Notes: a model not told the origin generated them from the sequence alone. Shown: positions 23,897 to 32,879, counted from the first letter of the stretch. The stretch is 45,117 nucleotides of DNA from Anderseniella sp. (GCA_030626025.1 DAOUPT010000002.1:1-45117), one strand, 5' to 3'. Program-made: numbers and translations.

Positions 23897-25807
23897 GTGA
23901 ATAATTTCCGCAATTTTGCAGTTTGGGTGGTCATTGCTGTTTTGCTCATTGCCCTGTTTAATCTATATCAGGGTCAGGGCGGACGAACCGCGACCAGTGA
24001 AATCACCTATACAGCTTTTCTCAACAAAGTTGATGGCGGTGAAATTCGTGATGTGACCATTGCCGGCGAATTTATCAGCGGTAAATTATCAAACGGCCAG
24101 CGCTTTAAGTCCGTTGCGCCCTATGATCCCGAACTGATCAAGACATTGCGCGCCAAAGGCGTCAATATCAAAGCCAAACCGGTAAGCGAAAACAGTGTCC
24201 TAACCAGCATTCTGGGTTGGGTGCCGTTCATTTTGCTGATCGGTGTGTGGATTTTCTTCATGCGCCAGATGCAGTCCTCTTCTGGCAAGGCCATGGGTTT
24301 TGGCAAATCAAAAGCCAAAATGCTGACCGAACGCCATGGCAAGGTCACCTTTGATGATGTGGCCGGCATTGCCGAAGCAAAAGCAGAACTGGAAGAAGTC
24401 GTCGAGTTTTTGAAAGATCCGCAAAAGTTTCAGCGCCTCGGTGGCAAAATCCCCAAAGGCGCATTGCTTGTCGGGTCTCCTGGCACCGGTAAAACATTGC
24501 TGGCCCGGGCCGTAGCCGGTGAAGCAGGCGTACCGTTTTTCACCATTTCGGGTTCTGATTTTGTTGAAATGTTTGTCGGTGTTGGTGCCTCGCGGGTACG
24601 CGACATGTTTGAACAGGCCAAAAAGAATGCGCCCTGTATCATCTTTATCGACGAGATTGACGCCGTTGGCCGTCATCGTGGTGCCGGTCTTGGCGGTGGT
24701 AATGATGAGCGTGAACAAACCCTCAACCAGTTGCTGGTTGAAATGGATGGCTTTGAAGCCAACGAAGGCGTTATCCTGATTGCCGCAACCAACCGTCCCG
24801 ACGTACTCGACCCGGCTCTGTTGCGCCCCGGTCGCTTTGACCGTCAGGTTGTCGTGCCACTGCCTGACGTTAAGGGCCGTGAACAAATTCTCAAAGTCCA
24901 TATGCGCAACGTTCCGTTGGCCCCTGATGTGGATGCCAAAATTCTGGCCCGTGGCACCCCCGGTTTTTCCGGTGCTGATCTGGCCAATCTGGTCAACGAG
25001 GGGGCCTTGCTGGCCGCCCGTCGCGACAAGCGCATGGTGACCATGGCTGATCTCGAAGATGCCAAAGATAAGGTGATGATGGGTGCCGAGCGCAAATCTA
25101 TGGCCATGTCAGAAGAAGAAAAAACCCTGACCGCCTATCACGAAGGCGGCCATGCGGTGGTGGCGCTGAAAGTTCCGGCAACCGATCCGGTTCATAAAGC
25201 CACGATTATTCCACGCGGCCGCGCACTTGGTATGGTAATGCAATTGCCAACCGGCGACCGCTATTCAATGAAGTACAAACAGATGACCTCGCGCATGGCA
25301 ATCCTGATGGGTGGCCGGGTCGCCGAAGAACTGGTTTTCGGTGCTGATAATATTACTTCAGGCGCCTCATCTGACATTGAGCAAGCAACCAAACTTGCCC
25401 GCTCCATGGTCACTCAATGGGGTTTTTCGGACAAACTCGGAACTGTTGCCTATGGCGAAAACCAGGAAGAGGTTTTTCTTGGCCATTCTGTTGCCCGCAA
25501 TCAGAACACCTCTGAAAGCACCGCCCAGATAATCGACGAAGAAATTCGCCGGTTGGTTGAAGAAGGCCATGCCGAAGCAACCAAAATTCTTAAAAAGCAT
25601 AAAAAAGGTCTGGAAGCTGTGGCTCAGGCCTTGCTTGAATACGAAACACTGACCGGCGATGAAATCGCCAGCATTCTTAGTGGCAAAAAATTCACCCGCG
25701 ATGATGATGACACACCAGTTGGAAAAAAGACATCGTCAGTGCCTACGACCAAAACGTCTAAAGGCGGTGAAGGTTCTGAAAGCATGGACCCCCAACCACA
25801 AACATGA
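23897..25807 (+). CDS. ftsH: ATP-dependent zinc metalloprotease FtsH
   Basis: The 636-residue inner-membrane protease has two N-terminal transmembrane helices (about 6-23 and 102-122) around a periplasmic domain. An AAA+ module follows with Walker A GSPGTGKT (193-200), Walker B IFIDEID (249-255) and second region of homology [18 protein letters not shown]. The peptidase domain has zinc motif HEGGH (415-419). It degrades misfolded membrane proteins and short-lived cytoplasmic regulators. The start is GTG 23897 ([11 protein letters not shown]), with AAGGA 9 nt upstream; the longer frame begins two codons earlier at a TTG that is too close. It shares an ATGA overlap with folP. Confidence 0.97.
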   Translation: MNNFRNFAVWVVIAVLLIALFNLYQGQGGRTATSEITYTAFLNKVDGGEIRDVTIAGEFISGKLSNGQRFKSVAPYDPELIKTLRAKGVNIKAKPVSENSVLTSILGWVPFILLIGVWIFFMRQMQSSSGKAMGFGKSKAKMLTERHGKVTFDDVAGIAEAKAELEEVVEFLKDPQKFQRLGGKIPKGALLVGSPGTGKTLLARAVAGEAGVPFFTISGSDFVEMFVGVGASRVRDMFEQAKKNAPCIIFIDEIDAVGRHRGAGLGGGNDEREQTLNQLLVEMDGFEANEGVILIAATNRPDVLDPALLRPGRFDRQVVVPLPDVKGREQILKVHMRNVPLAPDVDAKILARGTPGFSGADLANLVNEGALLAARRDKRMVTMADLEDAKDKVMMGAERKSMAMSEEEKTLTAYHEGGHAVVALKVPATDPVHKATIIPRGRALGMVMQLPTGDRYSMKYKQMTSRMAILMGGRVAEELVFGADNITSGASSDIEQATKLARSMVTQWGFSDKLGTVAYGENQEEVFLGHSVARNQNTSESTAQIIDEEIRRLVEEGHAEATKILKKHKKGLEAVAQALLEYETLTGDEIASILSGKKFTRDDDDTPVGKKTSSVPTTKTSKGGEGSESMDPQPQT

Positions 25808-26889
25808 CTGAAAACATGACCGAAAATCGGGCCGGTGTTTATCTCCGGCCCGGTGGTTTGCTCGGCGGTGCCGCAGCAACGTTGGCCGTCGCACAAGGTA
25901 AAGCTGGACGCATTGCCGGCGGTTGGGCAGCATTTTCACTGGTTGAGATTGTTCACCGGACCGGCAAAGACATCAACCGCGATTGGCATTCTTATGCTGA
26001 TATTTGCAACAGCAAAGACCCGATCATCGTTAAAACCCTCAAGCAGATCGAAACACCTCGATCAGCCATTGCCGGGTTGGCAATGTCGGTCCCACAAATT
26101 ATGGGTATCGTCAACGTGACCCCGGACAGTTTTTCCGACGGCGGTGAATTTCTGCAATCAGATGTTGCCATTGCCCACGGCAGGGAACTTCAAGCCGCCG
26201 GTGCCAGTATTCTGGATATCGGTGGTGAGTCCACTCGTCCCGGCGCCGCTGTGGTCACCGAGGAAGAAGAAGCCAACCGGGTCATCCCGGTGTTCAAGGG
26301 CCTGAAAAGTCTGGGCCTGCCATTATCTGTCGATACCCGCAAACCATCGGTCATGAGGCAAGCAGCAGCGAAGGGCAGCGGGTTTATAAATGATGTCACT
26401 GCCTTGTCTTTTTCACCCGACAGCCTGCAAACAGCCAGCCAACTGGCGCTACCGGTCTGCTTGATGCATGCTCAGGGAGCCCCGGCCACTATGCAGGACA
26501 ACCCGCAATATGATGATGTGGTGCTCGATATTTATGACTATCTGGCTAGACGGATTGCCGCCTGTATAGCAGCTGGTATCAAGGCTGATCAAATCGTTAT
26601 CGATCCCGGCATCGGTTTTGGCAAGTCAGTCCGCCACAATCTGGCGCTGATTGACGAGATCGCCATGTTCCACGGTCTCGGCGTACCGATATTACTCGGC
26701 GCATCACGCAAATCTTTTATCGGTGCAGTTATGGGCAGTGGTGATGCAGACAAACGCCTGCCCGGCTCATTGGCCGCAGCTTTGGCAGGTGTAAAGTCAG
26801 GCGTACAATTTCTAAGAGTTCACGATGTAACCGAAACAGCCCAGGCGCTAAAGGTGTGGCAAGCAAGCCAAACCCCCTCATTATTCTAA
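25804..26889 (+). CDS. folP: Dihydropteroate synthase with N-terminal extension
   Basis: The C-terminal part of this 361-residue protein is a complete DHPS barrel: [16 protein letters not shown] (about 99-114), [11 protein letters not shown] (about 140-150), [14 protein letters not shown] and [11 protein letters not shown]. It condenses p-aminobenzoate with the pterin pyrophosphate in folate synthesis. Roughly 95 residues precede the barrel ([31 protein letters not shown]), an extension found in other alphaproteobacterial FolP proteins; its role is unknown to me. The ATG overlaps the ftsH stop. A 15-nt tandem duplication at the end creates a second in-frame stop codon. Confidence 0.93.
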   Translation: MTENMTENRAGVYLRPGGLLGGAAATLAVAQGKAGRIAGGWAAFSLVEIVHRTGKDINRDWHSYADICNSKDPIIVKTLKQIETPRSAIAGLAMSVPQIMGIVNVTPDSFSDGGEFLQSDVAIAHGRELQAAGASILDIGGESTRPGAAVVTEEEEANRVIPVFKGLKSLGLPLSVDTRKPSVMRQAAAKGSGFINDVTALSFSPDSLQTASQLALPVCLMHAQGAPATMQDNPQYDDVVLDIYDYLARRIAACIAAGIKADQIVIDPGIGFGKSVRHNLALIDEIAMFHGLGVPILLGASRKSFIGAVMGSGDADKRLPGSLAAALAGVKSGVQFLRVHDVTETAQALKVWQASQTPSLF

Positions 26890-26912
26890 ATAGCGTTATT
26901 TTAAATAGAGTT
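26883..26912. repeat. 15-nt tandem duplication spanning the folP stop codon
   Basis: ATTCTAAATAGCGTT (26883-26897) is followed directly by ATTTTAAATAGAGTT (26898-26912), 13 of 15 bases identical. The folP TAA lies in the first unit and an in-frame TAA is repeated in the second. Confidence 0.75.
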
Positions 26913-26929
26913 GGCAACAGCTAAGCAGA

Positions 26930-27847
26930 TCACTTTTCCAGCTTCCGCCACGCGTCGGCCCGAGCCCGCGCCTTTTGTTTTACTTCTGTGCTGGCAGCTC
27001 TGGCAAAAGCATCCAGTTTTTCATCAGCACGACCGCCTTCTGTCGCCAGCAGGTGCCATTTGATCGCTTCGATGGGGTCTTTGTCCATCCCGCGACCAAC
27101 CATAAACAACCGGGCTACGCGGTTTTGGGCAATGACGTTGCCGTTGCGGGCGGCAAACAACAACCACTCAGCACCGATTTTTTCGTTACGCTGAACCCCC
27201 TCGCCACGAAACACCATGACGCCATAATCAAGAGCCGCATCCGAAACACCTTTCAGGGCGGCCCGTTTGAACCATTCGGCAGCTTTAACCGGGTCTTTTT
27301 TAACCCCTTTTCCTTCCAGATGAAGAAGACCGAGGTTGTATTGCGAGTCACCAAAACCTTTTCCAGCAGCTTTGCGGTACCACTCAATCGCCCGCGGCCA
27401 ATTCGCTCCAGAACCATTCGCACCCGCAGCACCTGAGTACAACAAAGCCAGATTGTGCATGGCTGGAACATGTCCCGCTTTTGCCGCTTTTTCGAGCCAG
27501 CTCTTGCCATCTTTAATGCGCACCTGCCCGGTGCGGCCATCAAGATAAATCATCGCCAGTGAAAACATCGCCCCGACATGATTTTGTTTGGCTGCCGCCG
27601 CATACCATTGCGCCGCAGTAACAGCATTCTTTTTAACACCGCGACCATTTTCAAACATCAACCCCAGCATGGCCTGGGCACCAGACTTGCCTGCATTGGC
27701 CAGAGGAGCGGCAACGCTGTAGGCGTCTTTATACTTGCGATCCGAATATAAAGCTTTTGCCTCATCAAAACTGGCCGCAGCAACAGGCAAAGATGCCGTA
27801 AAAACAGCAGCAAGGACAACAAGAAAACTGAGTCTAGACTGTTTCAA
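26930..27847 (-). CDS. Exported Sel1-repeat (SLR) protein
   Basis: This protein of about 305 residues has a signal peptide (MKQSRLSFLVVLAAVFTASL, cleavage near VAAA/SF) followed by about six Sel1-like helical repeats of about 36 residues. Examples are AQAMLGLMFENGRGVKKNAV, AMFSLAMIYLDG, SQYNLGLLHLEGKGVKKDPV and NRVARLFMVGRGMDKDPIEA. Sel1 proteins are scaffolds for protein-protein contacts in the envelope; no partner is evident. No ATG is available near the N-terminus. TTG 27847, with GAGGA 8 nt upstream, is the best start and overlaps the thiE-like gene by 14 nt, so the two are co-translated. Confidence 0.8.
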   Translation of the reverse strand: MKQSRLSFLVVLAAVFTASLPVAAASFDEAKALYSDRKYKDAYSVAAPLANAGKSGAQAMLGLMFENGRGVKKNAVTAAQWYAAAAKQNHVGAMFSLAMIYLDGRTGQVRIKDGKSWLEKAAKAGHVPAMHNLALLYSGAAGANGSGANWPRAIEWYRKAAGKGFGDSQYNLGLLHLEGKGVKKDPVKAAEWFKRAALKGVSDAALDYGVMVFRGEGVQRNEKIGAEWLLFAARNGNVIAQNRVARLFMVGRGMDKDPIEAIKWHLLATEGGRADEKLDAFARAASTEVKQKARARADAWRKLEK

Positions 27848-28466
27848 TCTGCGTATCCTCAATCATTGCATTAAACAAGCGAACCGTTTCAGCAGCACTC
27901 TGTTCATCGGCCCACATGGCTTGCGGCGGGCAGATAAAATCAACCCGGTTGGCAACCGCCACACGGGCAGGTTCCAGTTCAAGTGGTTCTATCAACACAC
28001 ATGGCACCTCAAACACCCGCGCCCACCAATGGGCGACAGGTTCTTTTTCACCGGCCACCGTGTCATTTAAAAACGCCACATAATCAGCCCCCGCCTCACC
28101 AGCAGACATCGCACTGTGCCGGTCAGACCGACAAAAAGCCCCTACGACTTTATCATCACCGAGCTTGCCTCGGGCATTTTGATAGGTTTGCACAACACCA
28201 TCAACCTGAACCCCATCAGCACCACATGCCACGGCAATATCTATATCATTTTCAATTAACACTGCGATACCGGCCTCTTGCGCCATTTCCGTAACAGCCA
28301 TCGCTGCTTCTTTCAGTTTGTCGGCATCTTCATGCCGGATCAACAGACTGGCGATATCACCGCCAGAAATTGCTGCGGCCAATGCCACCTGCAATTCAGT
28401 CAGATCAAAACAGTTTGGTGTGGCAAGGAAAAGGCGACAATAGGCCTTTGAGGTGACATCAGGCAT
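27834..28466 (-). CDS. Thiamine-phosphate-synthase-like (ThiE family) protein
   Basis: The 210-residue protein has the TIM-barrel outline of ThiE/TenI: GGDIASLLIRHEDAD at the first phosphate/pyrimidine strand, AVLIENDIDIAVACGADGVQVDG matching the IND...ADGVHLGQ region, and AGADYVAF later. Key ThiE positions are altered, for example HLGQ is VDGV, so it may not make thiamine phosphate and could have another role. ATG 28466 is used, with AGAAGA upstream; the longer frame starts at a TTG. It lies between phaR and the Sel1 gene, with which it overlaps. Confidence 0.65.
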   Translation of the reverse strand: MPDVTSKAYCRLFLATPNCFDLTELQVALAAAISGGDIASLLIRHEDADKLKEAAMAVTEMAQEAGIAVLIENDIDIAVACGADGVQVDGVVQTYQNARGKLGDDKVVGAFCRSDRHSAMSAGEAGADYVAFLNDTVAGEKEPVAHWWARVFEVPCVLIEPLELEPARVAVANRVDFICPPQAMWADEQSAAETVRLFNAMIEDTQIETV

Positions 28467-28540
28467 GGCAAATCTTCTTAAAGAATCAATTCGCTTCAAT
28501 ATTGCATGCCAAAGCGGTATTCAGGAACAATTCTGTTGAA

Positions 28541-29176
28541 TTACTTTTTGGCCAAAGCATCAAGCTGGCGCTGCATGGCGCTCAACTGATCTTTCAGAGC
28601 ATCAAAATCATCACTGGATTTTTCATCGTCAGGTGCCGGCGCCGCTTCAGCTTTCTTTTCTGGTGCCTTGGCTGCAGGGTTAAACATTTCTGTCATCGCC
28701 TCCATATTGCCCATATTACCCATCGACCCCATTGCCTGCTGAAACATCGCCATATTTTGCTTGGCCATGTCTTCACCCATTTTCATCACATCGGCTGCAC
28801 CAAAAGCACTGCTAACCTGCTCTTGAAGACTTTCCTGACCTTGTGAAAAAACGCTCATGGCATGATCAAGATAAGAAGGCACCACCGCCTGCATACTGTC
28901 GCCATAAAAGCCGATCAGCTGGCGCAGGAAATTAATCGGCAACAGGTTTTGGCCTTTTGCTTCTTCCTCAAAAATAATCTGGGTCAGAACCGAGCGGGTA
29001 ATATCATCACCCGACTTGGCATCGAGAACCACAAAATCTTCACCCGCTTTAACCATTGATGACAGGTCATCAAGAGTCACATAGCTGCTTGATGCGGTGT
29101 TATAAAGCCGCCGATTGGCATATTTTTTGATGACGGTCACATCATCGTCTGGTTTTGTTTGATCGCTCACGGTCAT
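28541..29176 (-). CDS. phaR: Polyhydroxyalkanoate synthesis repressor PhaR
   Basis: This 211-residue protein has the PHB accumulation regulator DNA-binding domain at its N-terminus: VIKKYANRRLYNTASSSYVT, DLSSMVKAGEDFVVLDAKSG and DITRSVLTQIIFEEE. A Met-rich middle and an acidic/coiled C-terminus follow. PhaR represses phasin and PHA genes and is released by binding PHA granules. ATG 29176 is chosen, with weak GGGA upstream; GTG 29170 is an alternative. It diverges from phaA across 207 nt holding two copies of a TGC-rich 14-mer, the likely operators. Confidence 0.92.
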   Translation of the reverse strand: MTVSDQTKPDDDVTVIKKYANRRLYNTASSSYVTLDDLSSMVKAGEDFVVLDAKSGDDITRSVLTQIIFEEEAKGQNLLPINFLRQLIGFYGDSMQAVVPSYLDHAMSVFSQGQESLQEQVSSAFGAADVMKMGEDMAKQNMAMFQQAMGSMGNMGNMEAMTEMFNPAAKAPEKKAEAAPAPDDEKSSDDFDALKDQLSAMQRQLDALAKK

Positions 29177-29203
29177 TTCCCAACTAGTCCCATATATCAG
29201 GGA

Positions 29204-29241
29204 TTTTTGCGCCTTGCACTGCACAATTGCAAGTGCAAAAA
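29204..29241. promoter_or_regulatory. TGC-rich inverted repeat, candidate PhaR operator 1
   Basis: TTGCACT (29214-29220) and AGTGCAA (29232-29238) form a perfect inverted repeat, extended by TTTTTGC and GCAAAAA outside. It contains TGCACTGCACAATT (29215-29228), which recurs at 29348-29361. PhaR proteins of Paracoccus and Rhodobacter bind TGC/GCA-type sites. Confidence 0.6.
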
Positions 29242-29347
29242 ACCAAAATCGTTAATTAGACGCAGGTCCAATAGCCGTAATAGCACCAACAACCTATAAA
29301 TGAGCAGAATTACTGCTCGACAAATTTTGCATCTCACGACATAATGC

Positions 29348-29361
29348 TGCACTGCACAATT
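29348..29361. promoter_or_regulatory. Candidate PhaR operator 2 before phaA
   Basis: TGCACTGCACAATT is an exact second copy of the 14-mer at 29215-29228. It lies 22 nt before the phaA ATG, just upstream of the ribosome-binding site, where a repressor would block transcription. Confidence 0.55.
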
Positions 29362-29383
29362 TTCGAATTTGGGAGAATTACAA

Positions 29384-30574
29384 ATGTCTGCTTCACAAAC
29401 AACCATCGTCATTGCTTCGGCTGCCCGTACTCCGGTTGGCTCGTTCAATGGTGCCTTATCATCAGTCCCGGCCCATGATCTTGGCTCGACCGCCATAAAA
29501 GCGGCAATGGAACGGGCCAAACTGGACCCCGCTGACGTTCAAGAAGTCATCATGGGCCAAATCCTGACTGCAGGCAGTGGTCAGAACCCGGCCAGACAAG
29601 CAGCGATAAACGCTGGTATTCCCGATACAACGCCAGCCTGGGGCATGAACCAGCTTTGCGGTTCGGGCCTGCGCGCTGTTGCTCTTGGTGCTCAACAAAT
29701 CGCTGATGGATCGGCAAAGATCGTTGTTGCCGGTGGTCAGGAATCCATGAGCCTTGCCCCCCATTGCCAACATCTGCGCGATGGCGTCAAGATGGGCGAT
29801 TACCAGATGATCGACACCATGATCCGCGATGGCCTGTGGGATGCCTTTAACGGCTACCACATGGGTGTAACGGCTGAAAACGTTGCCGAAAAATGGCAAA
29901 TTACCCGCGATGAGCAGGATGCTTTCGCCGTTGCCTCGCAAAACAAGGCCGAAGCGGCGCAAAAAGCCGGTAAATTTAATGACGAAATCACCCCGGTAAT
30001 CATCAAAACCCGGCGCGGTGAAACAATTGTTGACGCTGATGAATACATCAAACACGGTGTAACTCTTGAAGGGGTACAAAAACCACGGCCCGCCTTCAAG
30101 CGCGAAGATGGCACCGTAACCGCCGCCAACGCTTCGGGCATCAATGATGGTGCAGCCGCTCTGGTGTTGATGTCGCAAGATGAAGCAAAATCGCGCGGTG
30201 TTGAACCAATGGCCCGTATTGTCTCATGGGCTTCGGTCGGCCTTGACCCGGCCATTATGGGTGCCGGACCTATTTACGCATCGGCCAAAGCACTTGAGAA
30301 AGCCGGTTGGAAACATGAAGACCTTGATCTGGTCGAAGCCAATGAAGCCTTTGCAGCGCAAGCCTGCGCCGTCAACAAAGACCTCGGTTGGGACACGGAT
30401 AAAGTCAATGTCAATGGCGGCGCCATCGCCATCGGCCACCCGATCGGTGCTTCAGGCGCAAGAGTTCTGACCACACTGCTGTTCGAAATGCAAAAACGCG
30501 ACGCCAAAAAAGGCCTCGCCACCTTGTGCATCGGCGGCGGCATGGGCATCGCCATGTGTGTTGAGCGAAACTAA
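29384..30574 (+). CDS. phaA: Acetyl-CoA acetyltransferase (beta-ketothiolase)
   Basis: This 396-residue thiolase has Cys92 ([11 protein letters not shown]), His352 ([10 protein letters not shown]) and Cys382 (TLCIGGGMG), positions close to the Zoogloea biosynthetic enzyme. It condenses two acetyl-CoA to acetoacetyl-CoA for polyhydroxybutyrate synthesis. The ATG at 29384 follows GGGAGA; the longer frame begins at a TTG within that site. It is the first gene of phaA-phaB, diverging from phaR. No PHA synthase gene (phaC) is in this window. Confidence 0.96.
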   Translation: MSASQTTIVIASAARTPVGSFNGALSSVPAHDLGSTAIKAAMERAKLDPADVQEVIMGQILTAGSGQNPARQAAINAGIPDTTPAWGMNQLCGSGLRAVALGAQQIADGSAKIVVAGGQESMSLAPHCQHLRDGVKMGDYQMIDTMIRDGLWDAFNGYHMGVTAENVAEKWQITRDEQDAFAVASQNKAEAAQKAGKFNDEITPVIIKTRRGETIVDADEYIKHGVTLEGVQKPRPAFKREDGTVTAANASGINDGAAALVLMSQDEAKSRGVEPMARIVSWASVGLDPAIMGAGPIYASAKALEKAGWKHEDLDLVEANEAFAAQACAVNKDLGWDTDKVNVNGGAIAIGHPIGASGARVLTTLLFEMQKRDAKKGLATLCIGGGMGIAMCVERN

Positions 30575-30709
30575 AACCATCAATAGCGCGCCCAAGGCCG
30601 TGACGACGGCCCGGCGTCACTACGCCGCGCTCGTGCAGGCCCGAACGAAGTGAGGAATAGCCGTGAGCGGTATAAACGAAGAAATTTTAATTTTTGAGGG
30701 AAACTAAAA
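30561..30709. repeat. Structured repeat copy B bracketed by 16-bp direct repeats
   Basis: TTGAGCGAAACTAAAA (30561-30576, covering the phaA stop) and TTGAGGGAAACTAAAA (30694-30709, the phaB ribosome-binding site up to the A of its ATG) are 15/16 identical and bracket 117 nt. Inside, GGCCGT pairs with ACGGCC around GACG (30596-30611) and CGGCG with CGCCG around TCACTA (30612-30627). GCAGGCCCGAACG and the GTGAGCGG tail follow (to about 30676), as in copy A. Confidence 0.7.
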
Positions 30710-31434
30710 TGACCAGAACAGCAATCGTAACCGGCGGCACCCGCGGCATCGGCGCTGCCATCGCCAAAGCTTTGAAAGAACAGGGCCATCAGGTCGCTGC
30801 CAGCTATGCTGGTAACGACGATGCTGCCAATGCGTTCAGGCAAGAAACCGGCATTGCGGTTTATAAATGGGATGTGGGTGATTTTGAGGCTTGCGCCAAA
30901 GGCATCGCCCAGATTGAAGACGATCTCGGCCCGGTTGATATTCTGGTCAATAACGCCGGCATCACCCGCGATACCATGTTCCACAAAATGACCCTTGATC
31001 AGTGGCAGGCGGTAATGAACACCAACCTCAACGGCCTGTTCAACATGACCCGCAATGTCTGGGAAGGCATGCGCGAACGCGGCTTCGGGCGCATCGTCAA
31101 TATTTCTTCGATCAACGGCCAAAAAGGCCAGATGGGACAAGTCAATTACTCGGCCGCAAAAGCCGGTGACATCGGCTTCACCAAAGCCTTGGCCCAGGAA
31201 GGGGCCCGCAAAAACATCACCGTAAACGCCATCTGCCCCGGCTACATCGGCACCGAAATGGTCCTGGCCGTTCCGCAAGAAGTGCTGGAAAAGGCAATTT
31301 TGCCCCACATCCCTGTTGGACGTTTGGGCGAACCCGAAGAAATCGCCCGCTGTGTGGTATTTTTAACCGGCGATGATGCCGGCTTCATCACCGGCTCGAC
31401 GCTAACCGCCAATGGCGGGCAATATATGGCTTGA
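30709..31434 (+). CDS. phaB: Acetoacetyl-CoA reductase
   Basis: The 241-residue short-chain dehydrogenase has the cofactor motif TGGTRGIG (8-15), NNAG (81-84) and the catalytic Ser134, Tyr147 and Lys151. It reduces acetoacetyl-CoA to (R)-3-hydroxybutyryl-CoA with NADPH, the second step of PHB synthesis. GAGGG lies 9 nt before the ATG at 30709; the longer frame starts at a TTG upstream. It is separated from phaA by the repeat-bearing 134-nt gap, which may affect coupling. Confidence 0.95.
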   Translation: MTRTAIVTGGTRGIGAAIAKALKEQGHQVAASYAGNDDAANAFRQETGIAVYKWDVGDFEACAKGIAQIEDDLGPVDILVNNAGITRDTMFHKMTLDQWQAVMNTNLNGLFNMTRNVWEGMRERGFGRIVNISSINGQKGQMGQVNYSAAKAGDIGFTKALAQEGARKNITVNAICPGYIGTEMVLAVPQEVLEKAILPHIPVGRLGEPEEIARCVVFLTGDDAGFITGSTLTANGGQYMA

Positions 31435-31502
31435 TGCTATGGGCAGCCAAAACTCTCCATGCTTTCCTGGGCGAAGCAAACCATAGGGAAGAAATCCGTG
31501 CT

Positions 31503-31907
31503 CTACCCACCACTAATCTCATGCCGCGCCGCACTGGCAATAAAAGCTGATCTGGTCATTTTGCGACGGCTGGCTTCGTGGTCTATGGCTTCGATCAGAC
31601 CGCGGTCGAGGGAGATGTTCAGGCGCTTTGCAGAGCCCATATCCTCAATGGCTGGCACATAACCGAAAACAGCGTCTTCAAGGTCTTCTGCAATTGTCGC
31701 ATCATTTTTAATGGCCTCAATGGTCCGCGGTGCAGGAACACCAAGCCCGTCAGCCCGCAAACCGCGCAAATGAAGGCCGAGGGCTTCTGCCGCATTATTC
31801 AGCGCCTCATCGGCTGTATCACCGGCTGAAATGCAGCCGGGAAGGTCGGGAAAGCTGACACCATAACAACTGTCAGAGTCTTTATGTATCAGCGCAACAT
31901 ATCGCAT
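31503..31907 (-). CDS. hicB: HicB family antitoxin
   Basis: This 134-residue protein has the HicB partial-RNase-H-like fold (MRYVALIHKDSDSCYGVSFP, DLPGCISAGDTADEALNNAA). A C-terminal ribbon-helix-helix follows (KRLNISLDRGLIEAIDHEAS, RRKMTRSAFIASAARHEI) for DNA binding. It neutralises HicA and represses the operon. ATG 31907 has AGGAG 8 nt upstream. It follows hicA by 17 nt on the same strand. Confidence 0.92.
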   Translation of the reverse strand: MRYVALIHKDSDSCYGVSFPDLPGCISAGDTADEALNNAAEALGLHLRGLRADGLGVPAPRTIEAIKNDATIAEDLEDAVFGYVPAIEDMGSAKRLNISLDRGLIEAIDHEASRRKMTRSAFIASAARHEISGG

Positions 31908-31924
31908 ATTTTTTGCTCCTAAAC

Positions 31925-32116
31925 TTAATCCAACCATCCGGCCTGTCGGTAAATTGACCTGACTGTACCGGTTGGAAGGTCTCTCTTGGGGGGTGGAACG
32001 GTAACGCGACCAACGATTTCAGGATGCTTGAACTGGTGATAAGAACCATTTGTGTCAACATGTTCCCAACCGGCATCTTTAAGAAGTTTAATCAGTTTGC
32101 GGCTATTACGCTCCAT
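31925..32116 (-). CDS. hicA: HicA family toxin (mRNA interferase)
   Basis: The 63-residue protein has the double-stranded-RNA-binding-like HicA fold: NSRKLIKLLKDAGWEHVDTN, GSYHQFKHP with the conserved His of the GSxH motif, then TVPPPKRDLPTGTVRSIYRQ AGW. HicA cleaves mRNA and is held inactive by HicB. ATG 32116 follows AAGGGG; a GTG two codons upstream (32122) is possible. It is the first gene of the pair, preceded by a TATA-rich inverted repeat. Confidence 0.9.
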   Translation of the reverse strand: MERNSRKLIKLLKDAGWEHVDTNGSYHQFKHPEIVGRVTVPPPKRDLPTGTVRSIYRQAGWLD

Positions 32117-32130
32117 ACCCACCCCTTATC

Positions 32131-32150
32131 GTGTGTTTATATATACACAC
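32131..32150. promoter_or_regulatory. Candidate hicAB operator/promoter
   Basis: GTGTGT and ACACAC form an inverted repeat around TTATATAT, just upstream of hicA. The AT-rich centre could serve as the -10 region, so HicB bound here would block transcription. Confidence 0.45.
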
Positions 32151-32262
32151 TCTTATCGATATGCAAAGAGATTCCAACCTGAGACGAAACGTTCGGTTGC
32201 AAGTATATCATTTTTGTCTAATATAAGTACTTTCAAGATTCACTTATCAGGACACCCTTTCC

Positions 32263-32850
32263 ATGTGCACAAAATGCATCATCCGCGCCGCCGCAATTGC
32301 AGCTATCACCATGGCCACCAGCACCCAGATTGGCCATGCCACACCAGCCGAAGATGCGTTGGCCGGAGAAGCGCGCGGCTTGGTTAAGTCTTTTGCCACT
32401 GACCTCAAGCACACGCTGGTTAAAACCATGAAGAGCGAAGGCCCGGTTGCAGCAATCAGAGTTTGTAATGTTTCCGCCCCTGAAATTGCAAAAGATAAAT
32501 CAACCGCATCCGGCTGGACCATCGGTCGCACATCGGTCAAATTGCGCAACGCAAAAAATGCCCCTGATGCATGGGAAGCGAAAGTACTGGCCATTTTTGC
32601 CAAGAAAAGTGCTGCCGGTGAAGATCTTAAAACCATGCAGTTTTACGAAACTGTCGAAGCTGATGGCAAAAAAACCTTTCGCTACATGAAAGCCATCCCG
32701 CTGGCCAAGCCCTGCCTGACCTGTCATGGCGAAAATGTCAAAGCACCTCTCAAAGCCACCCTTAAAGACCTCTATCCGCAAGACGCGGCAACCGGTTTCA
32801 AGCTCGGCAACCTACGCGGCGCCTTCACCCTGTCCAAGCCCCTGAACTAA
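32263..32850 (+). CDS. Exported DUF3365 (Tll0287-like) protein with a CxxCH haem motif
   Basis: This 195-residue protein has a signal peptide (cleavage near HA/TP, about residue 27) and a DUF3365/Tll0287-type sensor fold with KSEGPVAAIRVCN and APDAWEAKVLAIF. It has a single CLTCHG motif near the C-terminus, the usual covalent haem-c attachment site. Such domains occur alone or in front of sensor kinases and may sense redox or gases. AGGA lies about 10 nt before the ATG. It is flanked by hicAB (divergent) and the ABC operon (convergent) and looks monocistronic. A short tandem duplication spans its stop codon. Confidence 0.8.
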   Translation: MCTKCIIRAAAIAAITMATSTQIGHATPAEDALAGEARGLVKSFATDLKHTLVKTMKSEGPVAAIRVCNVSAPEIAKDKSTASGWTIGRTSVKLRNAKNAPDAWEAKVLAIFAKKSAAGEDLKTMQFYETVEADGKKTFRYMKAIPLAKPCLTCHGENVKAPLKATLKDLYPQDAATGFKLGNLRGAFTLSKPLN

Positions 32851-32879
32851 GGTCTGCAAAGAACTAAGGCCTGCAAAAG
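32845..32879. repeat. 17-nt tandem duplication spanning the DUF3365 stop codon
   Basis: AACTAAGGTCTGCAAAG (32845-32861) is followed directly by AACTAAGGCCTGCAAAAG (32862-32879), and then by a partial third AAACTAAAG. The TAA stop (32848-32850) is in the first unit. Confidence 0.75.
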
